A DNA stretch of 64,000 nt from JAFDCJ01 sp049669725 (GTDB lineage Bacteria > Desulfobacterota > Desulfobacteria > Desulfobacterales > JAFDCJ01), in the NCBI GenBank assembly GCA_049669725.1, contig JBATKU010000672.1, forward strand, positions 11,518 through 75,517, written 5' to 3'. Within the stretch, counting starts at the first letter, position 1, and every line of letters begins with the position of its first letter. Under the pieces are notes generated by a model. The model searched no databases and was not told the origin of the DNA. It saw nothing but the letters and a program-made list of their open reading frames with translations. Shown here piece after piece: positions 33,214 through 41,817 of this stretch. Position numbers and translations under genes: made by a program.

Positions 33214-34377
33214 ATGGAAAAAATAGTAATTATAGGTGGGGGCGGCACCGGGGCTGCGATCGCCCATGACCTTGTTCTGCGTGGGTTTGAGGTTTCGCTT
33301 TTCGAACGCGGCGAGCTTTTATCCGGAACTACCGGCCGCCATCATGGACTGCTGCACAGCGGGGCCCGCTATGCCGTTCACGATCCGGCGGCCGCGCGCG
33401 AATGCATCCAGGAGAATAAGATCCTGCGGCATATTGCGCCCCAGGCCATCGAACAAAACGACGGACTTTTCGTTGGGTTAGATGAGGCCGATCGGACCTT
33501 TAAATCATCGTTTCTGGAAAATTGTCGGGCGTGCGGGATTCCCACCAGAGAGCTAACCGCCAAACAGGCCCTGGCCCTGGAACCAGAATTAAACCCATCT
33601 CTTAAAATGGCGGTTCAGGTACCGGACGCCACCATCGATGCCTGGCGGCTGCCCTTGCATTTTTACGCCACTGCCAGAGCCAACGGTGCCCGCATCCACA
33701 ATTTTTCCGATGTCATCGGCTTTTATCAAGCCAATGGCGCCGTCACAGGTATCCGGATTTTTGACCATCAAACCCATCGTGAATTCGATGTTCAGGGGGA
33801 TGTATTTATTAATGCAGCCGGTGCCTGGGCGGGAAAAATTGGTGCCCTGGCCGGGGTTCAGCTACCGATTCTACCGGGACCCGGCGTAATGGTGGCACTC
33901 AATACCCGTCTGACAAATATGGTAATTAACCGGCTCCACAAAGCCGGCGAGGGAGACATTATCGTCCCTCAGCGCCAACTCACTATTCTTGGGACCTCAA
34001 TCTGGCTGGCAGATGATCCGGATCATGTGGAATTGCCCCGGGATCATGAACACAGGTTAATTGAATTGTGCGCCAAACTGATCCCCCGGGTTAAGAAAGC
34101 AGATGTACATTCGACGTGGTATGCCATCCGGCCGCTGATTGCCCTGTCGCAGACAGGGAACCCGCTGGAGATCAGCCGCGACTTCGACTGCTTCGATCAC
34201 AAAGATAGGGATAATCTGTCCGGACTTGTGTCGGTCATCGGCGGCAAGGCCACCACGTTAAGACTTATGGCGGAAAAAACCGCCGATCTCATCTGCCGCC
34301 AAACCGGCCGGGATATTGCCTGCAAAACGAAAACCAAAAAATTGCTACACTATCGGCATTTTTACAAACAAAACTAA
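33214..34377 (+). CDS. GlpA-like FAD-dependent dehydrogenase (short form)
   Basis: A 387-residue DAO-superfamily flavoprotein. The Rossmann motif IVIIGGGGTGAAIAHDL opens the protein; RHHGLLHSGARYAVHDPAAA is the GlpA-type FAD/substrate region; WYAIRPLIALS and VSVIGGKATTLRLMAEKTAD complete the FAD site. This resembles subunit A of anaerobic glycerol-3-phosphate dehydrogenase, but the usual C-terminal BFD-like [2Fe-2S] domain (GlpA is about 540 residues) is absent. An SdhB/FrdB-like Fe-S protein follows and may replace that electron path. The substrate could be glycerol 3-phosphate or another hydroxy acid such as 2-hydroxyglutarate. A true GlpB is missing. Confidence 0.8.
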   Translation: MEKIVIIGGGGTGAAIAHDLVLRGFEVSLFERGELLSGTTGRHHGLLHSGARYAVHDPAAARECIQENKILRHIAPQAIEQNDGLFVGLDEADRTFKSSFLENCRACGIPTRELTAKQALALEPELNPSLKMAVQVPDATIDAWRLPLHFYATARANGARIHNFSDVIGFYQANGAVTGIRIFDHQTHREFDVQGDVFINAAGAWAGKIGALAGVQLPILPGPGVMVALNTRLTNMVINRLHKAGEGDIIVPQRQLTILGTSIWLADDPDHVELPRDHEHRLIELCAKLIPRVKKADVHSTWYAIRPLIALSQTGNPLEISRDFDCFDHKDRDNLSGLVSVIGGKATTLRLMAEKTADLICRQTGRDIACKTKTKKLLHYRHFYKQN

Positions 34378-34382
34378 TATTT

Positions 34383-34515
34383 AACCACGGATTGACACAC
34401 CGGGAAAACAAAGAGATTAAAAGTAATACATAGAATATCAGCGAAGCGATTGATATTTTTGTTCGGCGGCCACGCCGAATAAAAGATCCGTGAAATTCCG
34501 TGTAACTCCGTGGTA
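34383..34515. repeat. Word-array inverted-repeat element (CCACGGA type)
   Basis: AACCACGGATTGACACACCG at the left and CCGTGAAATTCCGTGTAACT then CCGTGGTA at the right, in inverse orientation. The spacer contains GCGAAGCGATTG and GGCGGCCACGCCG, also hairpin-like. It separates the GlpA-like gene from the Fe-S gene. Confidence 0.65.
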
Positions 34516-34529
34516 AAAAATTCTCTGCC

Positions 34530-35225
34530 ATGTCAATAAAGAAAATTACATTGAAAATCTTACGCTACAAACCTGGCCACATCGATCCACCCCGGTATCA
34601 GGAATTCTCCATTGAGGCTGATCCGGAAATGAGGGTGCTGGATGCTCTGGAAGCAATCCGTCTCAAACAGGATTCCACTTTGATGTACCGGCATTCCTGC
34701 CATCATTCTTCCTGCGGCACCTGCGCCTGTAAAATCAACGGCCGGGAGCGTCTGACCTGCACCACTAAACTCACAGAATTTAAAGGGAAGACCATCACGC
34801 TGACACCCCTGGACGGGTTTAAGCCAATTGGAGATCTGGTAGTCGATATATCACCGTTTTATAAGGACATTTCTGAAAACTGGAGTTATCTTAAAAAGTC
34901 CGAAAATTTAAAAACCGCTCAATTGCCGAAAAGCATCAAAGAATTCGAACGCTTTGAAAACTGCATCGAATGCGGAGCCTGTATCTCAGCCTGCCCCGTA
35001 ACCTCTAAAAACAAAGGCTTTGCAGGACCTGCAGTACTTGCGGCGGTGAGCAATGAAATAAGGAAATCATCGCAAAAATTGGAAAGTCTTCTCGAACTAG
35101 CAGGCCATAAACACGGTGAGCGTCTATGTGAGCGGGCGCTGAACTGCAGCCGGGTATGCCCCACGGGAGTTTACCCGGCCAGGCACATAGCGGATCTGCG
35201 AAAATTGCTGGCAAGTAAAACATGA
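34530..35225 (+). CDS. SdhB/FrdB-like iron-sulfur subunit
   Basis: A 231-residue protein with a plant-type [2Fe-2S] domain (Cys57, Cys62, Cys65, Cys77, in SCHHSSCGTCACKINGRERL) and a C-terminal alpha-helical ferredoxin domain with CIECGACISACP and CERALNCSRVCPTGVYPA. This is the Fe-S subunit layout of succinate dehydrogenase/fumarate reductase. No flavoprotein SdhA/FrdA or membrane anchor lies nearby. The adjacent GlpA-like flavoprotein is the natural partner, giving a two-subunit dehydrogenase feeding electrons to a quinone or another carrier. That pairing is inference from adjacency. Confidence 0.88.
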   Translation: MSIKKITLKILRYKPGHIDPPRYQEFSIEADPEMRVLDALEAIRLKQDSTLMYRHSCHHSSCGTCACKINGRERLTCTTKLTEFKGKTITLTPLDGFKPIGDLVVDISPFYKDISENWSYLKKSENLKTAQLPKSIKEFERFENCIECGACISACPVTSKNKGFAGPAVLAAVSNEIRKSSQKLESLLELAGHKHGERLCERALNCSRVCPTGVYPARHIADLRKLLASKT

Positions 35226-35296
35226 CCCGGTTGCTACAATAGTCTCTATTTATTCCTTTGCCTGATGGCAGATCCATATTACAAAAGGGGGGAACC

Positions 35297-35539
35297 ATGG
35301 AATTAGAAATGATTCGCGCGTTTTTCGCATGGTGTTCAGTCATAAACATGGCGCTGTTGCTCTGGTGGGCAATGTGGTTGTTGTTTGCCCACGATTGGAC
35401 CTATCGTCTTCACAGCAAATGGTTTAAGATGTCGGTTGAAAAGTTTGATTCCATTCACTATGCCGGTATAGCAATTTTTAAATTGGGGGTATTTATGTTC
35501 AATCTGGTGCCTTATTTTGCTTTGCGAATAATTGGATGA
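35297..35539 (+). CDS. DUF6868-type small membrane protein
   Basis: An 80-residue protein with two hydrophobic helices (INMALLLWWAMWLLFAH and FKLGVFMFNLVPYFALRII) joined by a polar loop with DWTYRLHSKWFKMSVEKFD. It fits the small conserved family now called DUF6868; the function is unknown. AAAGGGGGGAACC is directly before ATG 35297. It may be the membrane partner of the Fe-S protein upstream or part of the DUF1971-sensor run downstream; neither is proven. Confidence 0.75.
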   Translation: MELEMIRAFFAWCSVINMALLLWWAMWLLFAHDWTYRLHSKWFKMSVEKFDSIHYAGIAIFKLGVFMFNLVPYFALRIIG

Positions 35540-35663
35540 ATCAGAAGAACATGCCAAAGATCACAGGGCCAAGGCGGAACAGGTGGATGGTATTTACCTG
35601 ACAATGGATCAGGCGATTTATTCCATCCCGGTGGTACAAAGTGCCCTTTTCGCTTTTAAATAA
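35532..35663 (+). other. Possible 43-codon ORF or gene remnant after the DUF6868 gene
   Basis: From TTG 35532, in another frame overlapping the DUF6868 stop, the reading is DESEEHAKDHRAKAEQVDGI then YLTMDQAIYSIPVVQSALFA and FK before TAA. The composition is protein-like, with an amphipathic start. It might be a short peptide gene or the tail of a lost gene. No ribosome-binding site is visible. Confidence 0.25.
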
Positions 35664-35681
35664 ACCTGCAGGAGAAAACAC

Positions 35682-36035
35682 ATGAATTTCCAAAACGAAA
35701 CGCTTCCCCAGGAGGCCAAAAAATTTGGCTCCACGCCTACCATGACCGAAGAAACCGTGGTGCCGGGCATTTTAAAGAAGCATCTTGCCCCAAGAGGCAG
35801 ATTCGGGTACCTGGTCGTCGAAGAAGGTGCGCTTCAATTTGTCTGGGAAGATGATGCAGATAATGCTTTGGATGCAGATCCTGAACATCCGATCGTCATA
35901 TTTCCCGAACGCTTTCACCATGTAACCATAACTGGAAAGGTGCGATTTCGAGTCGAATTCTATGACGTTGGTGGTATCGATATCGATGCCGGTTTACAGC
36001 AAAAAGGCGACCGCCCGGGGCAAGATTTTATTTGA
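35682..36035 (+). CDS. DUF1971 (YeaR/TehB-like cupin) protein
   Basis: A 117-residue beta-barrel protein of the DUF1971 family, which includes E. coli YeaR and a domain attached to some TehB proteins. Motifs: TMTEETVVPGILKKHLAPRG, GYLVVEEGALQFVWED and FPERFHHVTITGKVRFRVEF. The His in HLAPRG and the FHHVT segment are the probable metal or ligand positions. YeaR is nitrate/NO-induced in E. coli; the role here is unknown. GCAGGAG is about 10 nt before the ATG. Confidence 0.85.
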   Translation: MNFQNETLPQEAKKFGSTPTMTEETVVPGILKKHLAPRGRFGYLVVEEGALQFVWEDDADNALDADPEHPIVIFPERFHHVTITGKVRFRVEFYDVGGIDIDAGLQQKGDRPGQDFI

Positions 36036-36128
36036 TGCTTACCCGACAATAACGACTTGAGTATTGGACACAACGTCTGGATTTGAAACCAATTTCATTA
36101 ATATTAATGATCGGTAACAGGAGCCGGT

Positions 36129-38096
36129 ATGGATTCTCAGCCACAAAACGAATCCGGGCTAGAAATTCCCAATCAGCGGATGCTCGAATTTTTGCGCTCG
36201 GTACCCCCCTTTGACACCCTGGGTTCCAGCGAACTGGTGCACGTAATATCGCGGATGGAGATGGCCTTTTTCCCCCGGGGAGAGCGTATTCAGACCAAAG
36301 GAAATAACCCTTTTCAGCATCTGTACATCATTCAGAAGGGCTTCGCCAGAATATCCCTGATCGATGATGAGGGTGAGGATCTGCTCGTCGATGTGCGCGG
36401 AGAGGGAGACTATTTCGGCGCCACCAGCATTCTGCAGGATAAACCGGCCATGTTTGACATTTCTGCCCGCCAGGATCTCATCTGCCTGATGCTTCCGGCC
36501 GAAGAAGTCCGGCAGTTGGTAAACAGCTACCCGGTATTTGGGCGCTACTTCAGTTTTTCGCTGGCCAGGACCATCAAAGCGGTACGTCAGACGGCAGATT
36601 TCCAGCGACCGCAACCGATCGGGCAAAAAGCCATCAGCATGGAGGTGTTTCTTACCGGTAAACGGGTTGCCGACATAATGAATAAAAATTTGCTGACCTG
36701 CGCACCTAATGAATCCGTTCAGGCAGCCGCCAGGCTGATGGTTCAACGCCGGGTGAGCTCGATTGTGGTCACCGGCAACGGCCTCTACCCACTAGGCATC
36801 CTGACAGACAACGATTTGCGTACCAAAGTGCTGGCGGCCGGCCTCAGCCCGGAGGCAGCGGTTGCCCGCATCATGAGCCAGCCGGTGCAGACCATTGCTC
36901 AGGACGCTTATGCCTTTGATGCCCTGTTGTCCATGAGCCATCATGGTGTCAGACTTCTGGTGGTGGTTGAAAACGACCGCATGATCGGCATTATCAGCGA
37001 GCATGATTTGCAGATGGAGACCGGCAGCTCTCCGATCCAGGTTATCGGAGAAATTAAGCGCACCGCCTCGCTGGAGACACTTATCGGCATGCGGTACAAA
37101 ATCGACAGCGTTCTTGAAATGATGCTGCGCCAGGGGGGCCCGGTCAAACAGCTGGTCGCTCTGGTTACCGAGCTCAACGACCGCCTGACTTTTCGGGTTC
37201 TCCAACTCGTCGAAAAAGAGATGGAAAGCGAGGGACTTGGAAAACCGCCGGCACCATACGGCTGGCTGGCCTTCGGCAGCGAAGGCCGCATGGAACAGAC
37301 CCTGCATACCGACCAGGACAACGCTCTCTTTTTTGCCAGCACTGCGGAAACTGATGAAGCCGATTGCCTAAAATGGTTTTTGAATTTTTCGGAGCGGGTG
37401 GTGGGATACCTGGAGCGTTCCGGCATTCCAAGGTGTTTAGGAGGCGTCATGGCCTCCAATCCGAAGTGGTGCCAGCCGGAAGAAAAGTGGCAGGCAACGT
37501 TTCTGGAGTGGATCATGGAACCCAATCCGGAAACATTGCTGATGGCATCTATTTTTTTTGATTTTCGGCCGATATATGCCGGCACCCAATTCCCATATAT
37601 TTTGCATGACCACCTGCTCAGGGTAATCCGAAAAAGAAAGCTTTTTATCCGCTTTATGGCCAAAGTGGCCCTCACCAATCGGCCGCCGCTCAGCTTGCTC
37701 AAGCGGTTTGTGGTTGAAAAATCCGGCGAGAACAAGAATAAGTTCGACCTGAAATTGCGGGGACTGAACCCGGTGGTGGACGCCGCCCGCGTGCTCAGTC
37801 TGGATCTGGGGATTAAAGCCCAGAACACCCTTGACCGTCTGGCGGAAATCCAGAAACGGGGCGTCATCGACAGCCAATTTTATGCTGATATACGCGAAGC
37901 TTATGAATTTGTTGTATATCTCCAAATCAGCCGACACCTTGACGCCCTCGCCAAGGGAGAAGAGCCGGATAATTTTCTGGATCCCGCAAGCCTGAACGGA
38001 TTGCAACGCAAGATGTTGAAGGAAACCTTTTCGATTGTCCGTCAGTTGCAGGATATTATTGAATTTCGCTATCAGACCAAATTGGTGGAGGTCTGA
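36129..38096 (+). CDS. cNMP-binding, CBS and DUF294 nucleotidyltransferase-like sensor protein
   Basis: A 655-residue multidomain protein. In order: cyclic-nucleotide-binding domain (about 22-140, FFPRGERIQTKGNNPFQHLY, VRGEGDYFGATSIL); two CBS domains (about 180-300, LMVQRRVSSIVVTGNGLYPL); DUF294 nucleotidyltransferase-like domain (about 340-480) with GSEGRMEQTLHTDQDNALFF near 383; and the DUF294 C-terminal helical domain. The GS-GR-E-x-x-T-x-x-DQD pattern keeps the likely metal aspartates. Such proteins are commonly coupled to acetate/solute symporters and an epsilon-like exonuclease; the exonuclease is present here but no symporter. The role is probably nucleotide signal sensing. Confidence 0.9.
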   Translation: MDSQPQNESGLEIPNQRMLEFLRSVPPFDTLGSSELVHVISRMEMAFFPRGERIQTKGNNPFQHLYIIQKGFARISLIDDEGEDLLVDVRGEGDYFGATSILQDKPAMFDISARQDLICLMLPAEEVRQLVNSYPVFGRYFSFSLARTIKAVRQTADFQRPQPIGQKAISMEVFLTGKRVADIMNKNLLTCAPNESVQAAARLMVQRRVSSIVVTGNGLYPLGILTDNDLRTKVLAAGLSPEAAVARIMSQPVQTIAQDAYAFDALLSMSHHGVRLLVVVENDRMIGIISEHDLQMETGSSPIQVIGEIKRTASLETLIGMRYKIDSVLEMMLRQGGPVKQLVALVTELNDRLTFRVLQLVEKEMESEGLGKPPAPYGWLAFGSEGRMEQTLHTDQDNALFFASTAETDEADCLKWFLNFSERVVGYLERSGIPRCLGGVMASNPKWCQPEEKWQATFLEWIMEPNPETLLMASIFFDFRPIYAGTQFPYILHDHLLRVIRKRKLFIRFMAKVALTNRPPLSLLKRFVVEKSGENKNKFDLKLRGLNPVVDAARVLSLDLGIKAQNTLDRLAEIQKRGVIDSQFYADIREAYEFVVYLQISRHLDALAKGEEPDNFLDPASLNGLQRKMLKETFSIVRQLQDIIEFRYQTKLVEV

Positions 38097-38821
38097 TGGC
38101 CGGTCTATTGTTCGCCCGTCTGCGTAATCGTCTGGTCCGAACCCGTCTGCGGGGAAGAAATCTTCATCCTCTCGCGCAGACAAACCTGAGGGCCCTGGAT
38201 CAAATTTCGCGCAATCAAAACGCCAAAAGCCTGCGCTACGTGGTCTTGGACCTGGAAACCACCGGTCTGAGCCTTACCCGAGACCGGGTGGTCAGTCTGG
38301 CCGCATACCGGATCGTTGACGGCCGAATACTCCTTGGCGACGTGTTCCATTCACTGGTAAGTCCGGGGCGGGACATACCCTCGTCCGCCGTTAAAATACA
38401 CGGCATTATGCCGTCTATGGTGGCAGGTGCGCCGTTATTTACAAATGTATTTGAACAATTTCTCCAGTTTGTGGGGACGGATATTCTGGTTGGCTATCAT
38501 GTTCGGTTTGATTTGAACTTTCTAAATATCTACATGCGACAGAATCACGGTTTTCCCATTCAGAATCTGGTTCTCGATGCCTATCCCATTTGTCGCAAAG
38601 TTTGCTTTCCGAGGCATCTGCGATCCTATGCGAAACGGATCGGGTCCAATCAGGACCTGGATGCGGTGGCCCGGCACTTCGGTATCGAAATTCAAAAACG
38701 GCACACGGCCATCGGAGATGCGCTGGCAACCGCAATGATTTTTCAACGGATCCTTGTGGAAATGGAAAAAGCGGGGACGGGGCGATTGAGAAACCTTCTG
38801 GCCGTCAGCCGGAGGGTGTAA
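38096..38821 (+). CDS. DnaQ-like 3'-5' exonuclease
   Basis: A 241-residue DEDDh exonuclease. Exo I is VVLDLETTGLSLTRDRVVSL; Exo II is in LVGYHVRFDLNFLN; Exo III is KRHTAIGDALATAMIF, with the catalytic His and final Asp. It overlaps the DUF294 gene by one base (TGATG), so the two are translationally coupled. It is not a replicative epsilon subunit, given its context and short tail. The combination of cNMP/CBS/DUF294 sensor with this exonuclease recurs in Proteobacteria, with unknown purpose. Confidence 0.88.
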   Translation: MAGLLFARLRNRLVRTRLRGRNLHPLAQTNLRALDQISRNQNAKSLRYVVLDLETTGLSLTRDRVVSLAAYRIVDGRILLGDVFHSLVSPGRDIPSSAVKIHGIMPSMVAGAPLFTNVFEQFLQFVGTDILVGYHVRFDLNFLNIYMRQNHGFPIQNLVLDAYPICRKVCFPRHLRSYAKRIGSNQDLDAVARHFGIEIQKRHTAIGDALATAMIFQRILVEMEKAGTGRLRNLLAVSRRV

Positions 38822-39042
38822 TTTCGTGGATAGATAGCCCGGATAGATAATTATTCAGAACGATGGTCATGTTCTGCAAATATTTTAAGCGGTTGTCGAA
38901 ATTGAAAAGGAAGATGATAGTGTCGATATTATCAGCAAAGGCATCCATGAACGCTTCATCATTAATGCTAAAAAATTCAACCACAAAGTAAAACAAAAGG
39001 CCGGACGAAAAAATGATATCATTTGAAATTAAGGAGGTATCA
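38822..39042. other. Gap before the SDR gene
   Basis: About 220 bp. GTGGATAGATAGCCCGGATA is a short direct word repeat (GGATAGATA) near the left end. No gene is supportable. AAGGAGG sits at the right end as the SDR ribosome-binding site. Confidence 0.4.
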
Positions 39043-39900
39043 ATGTCAGAGAAAAGAGAAACCGCACTGGTAACCGGGGCAAGCAGTGGCATCGGTCGCG
39101 AAACCGCCCTCAAACTGGCTGAGAAGGGTTTTGCAGTCATCGCGGCTGCCCGGCGTAAGGAGCGTCTCGTCGAATTGGCCGGTCAGGCACAGGGAATCAC
39201 TCCTGTACAGGTTGACCTTTCACAGCCCGAAGACACTGAAAAGTTTTGCGACTACCTTGCACAATTGCCAACACCTGTTTCAGTACTCGTAAACAATGCC
39301 GGCTACAGTGTTCGGGGTGCCCTGGAAGATGTCTCCATTGAGGCCGTCAAACGCCTATTCGAAGTCAACCTGTTTGCACTCATCCGCATCACCCAGGCCT
39401 GCCTGCCGGCTATGCGCAGCCAGAGAAAGGGGATCATTGTCAATTTGAGTTCCATTGTCGGTAAATTTACCTTCCCCGGCAGTGGTGTCTATGCATCTTC
39501 AAAGCATGCCCTCGAAGCCATTACGGATGCAATGCGGTTAGAATTGGAGCCTATGGGAATAAAGGTGGTGACCATTCGCCCCGGCCCCATTGCGACGGAA
39601 TTCAATGACGTTGCCACCCAGATGACCGGCGACCTTATGGAGAGGACCGATCCGGATTATAAGCGGATTTACCAGACAGCCGGCGAGCATACGGGTAAAT
39701 TGTTTGCCGATCTGCACATTCCCGGTCCTGAGCTTATCGCCAATTTGATCTTGGAAGCCATTCTCTCAGAGACGCCTAAAATAGTTTATTCCGCAGGCCC
39801 CATTAACGATGAGTTTCTCGGAAACCGCGCCGATTTGGATGACGAAGGCTTTCATCACTTCATGCTGGAAAAATTCGGTCTTAAGGATTTAATTGTTTAA
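39043..39900 (+). CDS. Short-chain dehydrogenase/reductase
   Basis: A 285-residue classical SDR. The NAD(P) motif TGASSGIG is at residues 11-18, followed by basic AARRKERL suggesting NADP preference. NNAG (VLVNNAGYSVRGAL), the catalytic Ser (NLSSIVGKFTFPGSG) and YASSK are intact, and IRPGPIATEF follows. The substrate is unknown. The start is ATG 39043 with AAGGAGG 6 nt upstream; a longer frame from 39013 is less likely. Confidence 0.9.
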   Translation: MSEKRETALVTGASSGIGRETALKLAEKGFAVIAAARRKERLVELAGQAQGITPVQVDLSQPEDTEKFCDYLAQLPTPVSVLVNNAGYSVRGALEDVSIEAVKRLFEVNLFALIRITQACLPAMRSQRKGIIVNLSSIVGKFTFPGSGVYASSKHALEAITDAMRLELEPMGIKVVTIRPGPIATEFNDVATQMTGDLMERTDPDYKRIYQTAGEHTGKLFADLHIPGPELIANLILEAILSETPKIVYSAGPINDEFLGNRADLDDEGFHHFMLEKFGLKDLIV

Positions 39901-40050
39901 GTGTTCAGGTGTCAGGTGTCAGTAAACAGAGGTCAGATCGGGTGATTTACCTTCCAGTTTTTTATCATCTGTCTTCTGGCGTCTGATATCGACACTGCTG
40001 AGCTCGTCGCAGGCTGTCCTCTGACACCTGAAACCTGACACCTGACACCT
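39901..40050. repeat. Word-array inverted-repeat element (GGTGTCA type)
   Basis: GTGTTCAGGTGTCAGGTGTC and AGTAAACAGAGGTCAG start just after the SDR stop codon. The right end is the inverse: CTGTCCTCTGACACCTGAAA, CCTGACACCTGACACCT. This is the clearest example of the family: both arms consist of 4-5 degenerate copies of AGGTGTC. The middle has ATCTGTCTTCTGGCGTCTGA. Confidence 0.8.
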
Positions 40051-40132
40051 AAAATAGATGAATCAACAATGCTAAAATCTATCCGTTTTTTGTAGTCTAT
40101 CTGTGAGAAACAATACTAGAAAAGAATCAGTC

Positions 40133-40591
40133 ATGCTCACCATAAAGCCAGTCGATCCGGCTCAGATTGAGGTAATGGACCTCATTGAACAATTGGACGA
40201 ATACCAGTCTTCCCTGTATCCGCCGGAAAGTAATCATCTGGATTCGATCGAGGAGTTATCCAAATCAAATGCTCTTTTCCTGGCAGCCTATCTGGACGCT
40301 GAAATTTGCGGAATCGGTTCGGTAAAAATAATGGGAGAATATGGTGAGCTAAAGCGTGTTTACGTCACTTCAAACCAGAGAGGCAAAGGAATCGCCAAAG
40401 CCATAGTGAAAGATTTGGAAAGCCGTCTTATCAAACAGGCAGTAACTTATGCGCGTCTTGAAACCGGTATACATCAAAAGGAAGCCGTCAAATTGTATGA
40501 AAAGCTGGGGTATTACAGAATCGATTCATTTGGAGGATACAAAGCGGATCCTTTGAGTGTTTTTATGGAAAAAAAACTGTTGCGATCCTAG
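40133..40591 (+). CDS. GNAT-family N-acetyltransferase
   Basis: A 152-residue acetyltransferase. Motif A, the acetyl-CoA pyrophosphate loop, is in VYVTSNQRGKGIAKAIVKDL (R/Q-x-x-G-x-G/A as QRGKGIA). Motif B contains YEKLGYYRIDSFGGYKADP. Members like this acetylate small amines or protein N-termini; the acceptor is unknown. ATG 40133 is preferred, though GTG 40103 is in frame. Starts about 80 bp after the word-array repeat. Confidence 0.85.
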   Translation: MLTIKPVDPAQIEVMDLIEQLDEYQSSLYPPESNHLDSIEELSKSNALFLAAYLDAEICGIGSVKIMGEYGELKRVYVTSNQRGKGIAKAIVKDLESRLIKQAVTYARLETGIHQKEAVKLYEKLGYYRIDSFGGYKADPLSVFMEKKLLRS

Positions 40592-40617
40592 TAGCGATCT
40601 CAAAAAGGAGGGGGCAG

Positions 40618-41328
40618 TTGCCGGATTCCAGTCGTTTATTTCCTGCCTGGCTGATTTTATCCATCCAGCAGCAAAAAATTATTCTCTTTGGTGCGGCTGA
40701 CCTCCGAAAATTTAGCACGCCAAAGGATTCCGGCGGGCAAGGATTTCCATTCGCCTTATCTTATGCCATTCTCATGACCCCCGCAATCATGGCCGGGATC
40801 CAAAACGGCCCCAACCAGGCCTATGCCGATGAATACGCGCGAGTAAATAATTTGATTAATGCGGCGGCAGCCGGATTAACAGCCGAAATCAAAAATAGAG
40901 GTTACCGGGCACAACCGCTGGCGGCCTCAGAACGATCAGATCCGGTCAACGTAAAAGGAGATTTTCCCCATAAAACCGCTGCCACCAGGGCCGGTCTGGG
41001 TTGGATCGGCCGCCATTGCCAGCTAATCACCCGCAAATTCGGCTCCTGGGTTCGTCTGGGAACCGTATTTACGGACATGGCGCTTTCCTGCGGGACGCCC
41101 GTGGAGCGCAGCTATTGCGGCACCTGCATGCGTTGTGTCGAGGCCTGCCCGGCCGGTGCACTGAAGGGCAGCGCCTGGGTGGCCGGAATGCCGCGGGAAG
41201 AAATCCTGGATGTTGAAGCCTGCGACCGTTGGAAAAAAGAAAACTACTACCGGTACCACAACGGGCACAACTGCGGGATCTGCTCGGCGGTGTGTACCTA
41301 CAGTCTAAAGAGGCTAAACATAGAATAA
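40618..41328 (+). CDS. QueG-like double [4Fe-4S] protein (short)
   Basis: A 236-residue protein with a C-terminal bis-[4Fe-4S] ferredoxin module: CGTCMRCVEACPAGALKG and CGICSAVC, plus HKTAATRAGLGWIGRH upstream, the conserved block of epoxyqueuosine reductase-like proteins. It is much shorter than QueG (about 370 residues), lacking the C-terminal HEAT repeats, and the substrate-lid region is reduced, so tRNA epoxyqueuosine reduction is doubtful. Starts at TTG 40618 behind AAAAAGGAGGGGGCAG, a very strong ribosome-binding site. Confidence 0.8.
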   Translation: MPDSSRLFPAWLILSIQQQKIILFGAADLRKFSTPKDSGGQGFPFALSYAILMTPAIMAGIQNGPNQAYADEYARVNNLINAAAAGLTAEIKNRGYRAQPLAASERSDPVNVKGDFPHKTAATRAGLGWIGRHCQLITRKFGSWVRLGTVFTDMALSCGTPVERSYCGTCMRCVEACPAGALKGSAWVAGMPREEILDVEACDRWKKENYYRYHNGHNCGICSAVCTYSLKRLNIE

Positions 41329-41348
41329 TTCATAAGGAGGACATCATA

Positions 41349-41786
41349 TTGGGTAGCTCGGCACTCTTAATTATTGTGGCTGTTATCGGCGGCATCACGG
41401 TAGCTTTGCAGGCCCAGATGATGGGTCTGCTGGACAAAGCCATCGGCACCCTGGAGGGTGTGTTCATTACCTACGCCGGTGGCGGCCTGTTGATTACCCT
41501 GGTATTGATTCTAATGCGAGGCGGAAACCTGGGAGCCTGGCAGAGTGTGCCCTGGTATGCGTACTCTTCAGGTGCTTTAGGGCTGATCATAGTGGGTGCC
41601 ATCGGTTACAGTGCACCCCGCCTGGGCCTGGTTGCCACCTTTACCATCATAGTGTCTTCCCAGTTTGTTGTTGCAGCCCTGATAGATCATTTCGGTGTTT
41701 TGGGTGCCACAACCCGGCCCATAGACCTCTCCCGAATGCTCGGCATGGCGCTTTTACTTGCAGGTATCTGGCTGACGGTGCGCTGA
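41349..41786 (+). CDS. DMT-superfamily membrane protein (YdcZ/DUF606-like)
   Basis: About 145 residues with four to five membrane helices: SALLIIVAVIGGITVALQAQ, GVFITYAGGGLLITLVLILM, GALGLIIVGAIGYSAPRLGL, ATFTIIVSSQFVVAALIDHF and LLLAGIWLTVR. The short length and the QAQMMGLLDKAIG start are typical of the YdcZ (DUF606) half-size DMT transporters, which may work as dimers. The start was set at TTG 41349 because AAGGAGG lies 8 nt upstream and no ATG is available after the QueG-like stop. The gene follows that stop by 20 nt. Confidence 0.85.
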   Translation: MGSSALLIIVAVIGGITVALQAQMMGLLDKAIGTLEGVFITYAGGGLLITLVLILMRGGNLGAWQSVPWYAYSSGALGLIIVGAIGYSAPRLGLVATFTIIVSSQFVVAALIDHFGVLGATTRPIDLSRMLGMALLLAGIWLTVR

Positions 41787-41817
41787 GCATCTATGCAAAT
41801 CAAAGGAATCCTTAAAA

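Noticed and set aside
34530..35225. Succinate dehydrogenase operon
   Set aside because: Only the Fe-S subunit is present; no SdhA flavoprotein or cytochrome b anchor lies nearby.
36941..37867. Minus-strand 308-codon frame inside the DUF294 gene
   Set aside because: A shadow with Ser/Arg-rich composition opposite a well-supported gene.
38822..39042. CRISPR-like or tandem array from the GGATAGATA words
   Set aside because: Only two short copies and no spacer structure; not an array.
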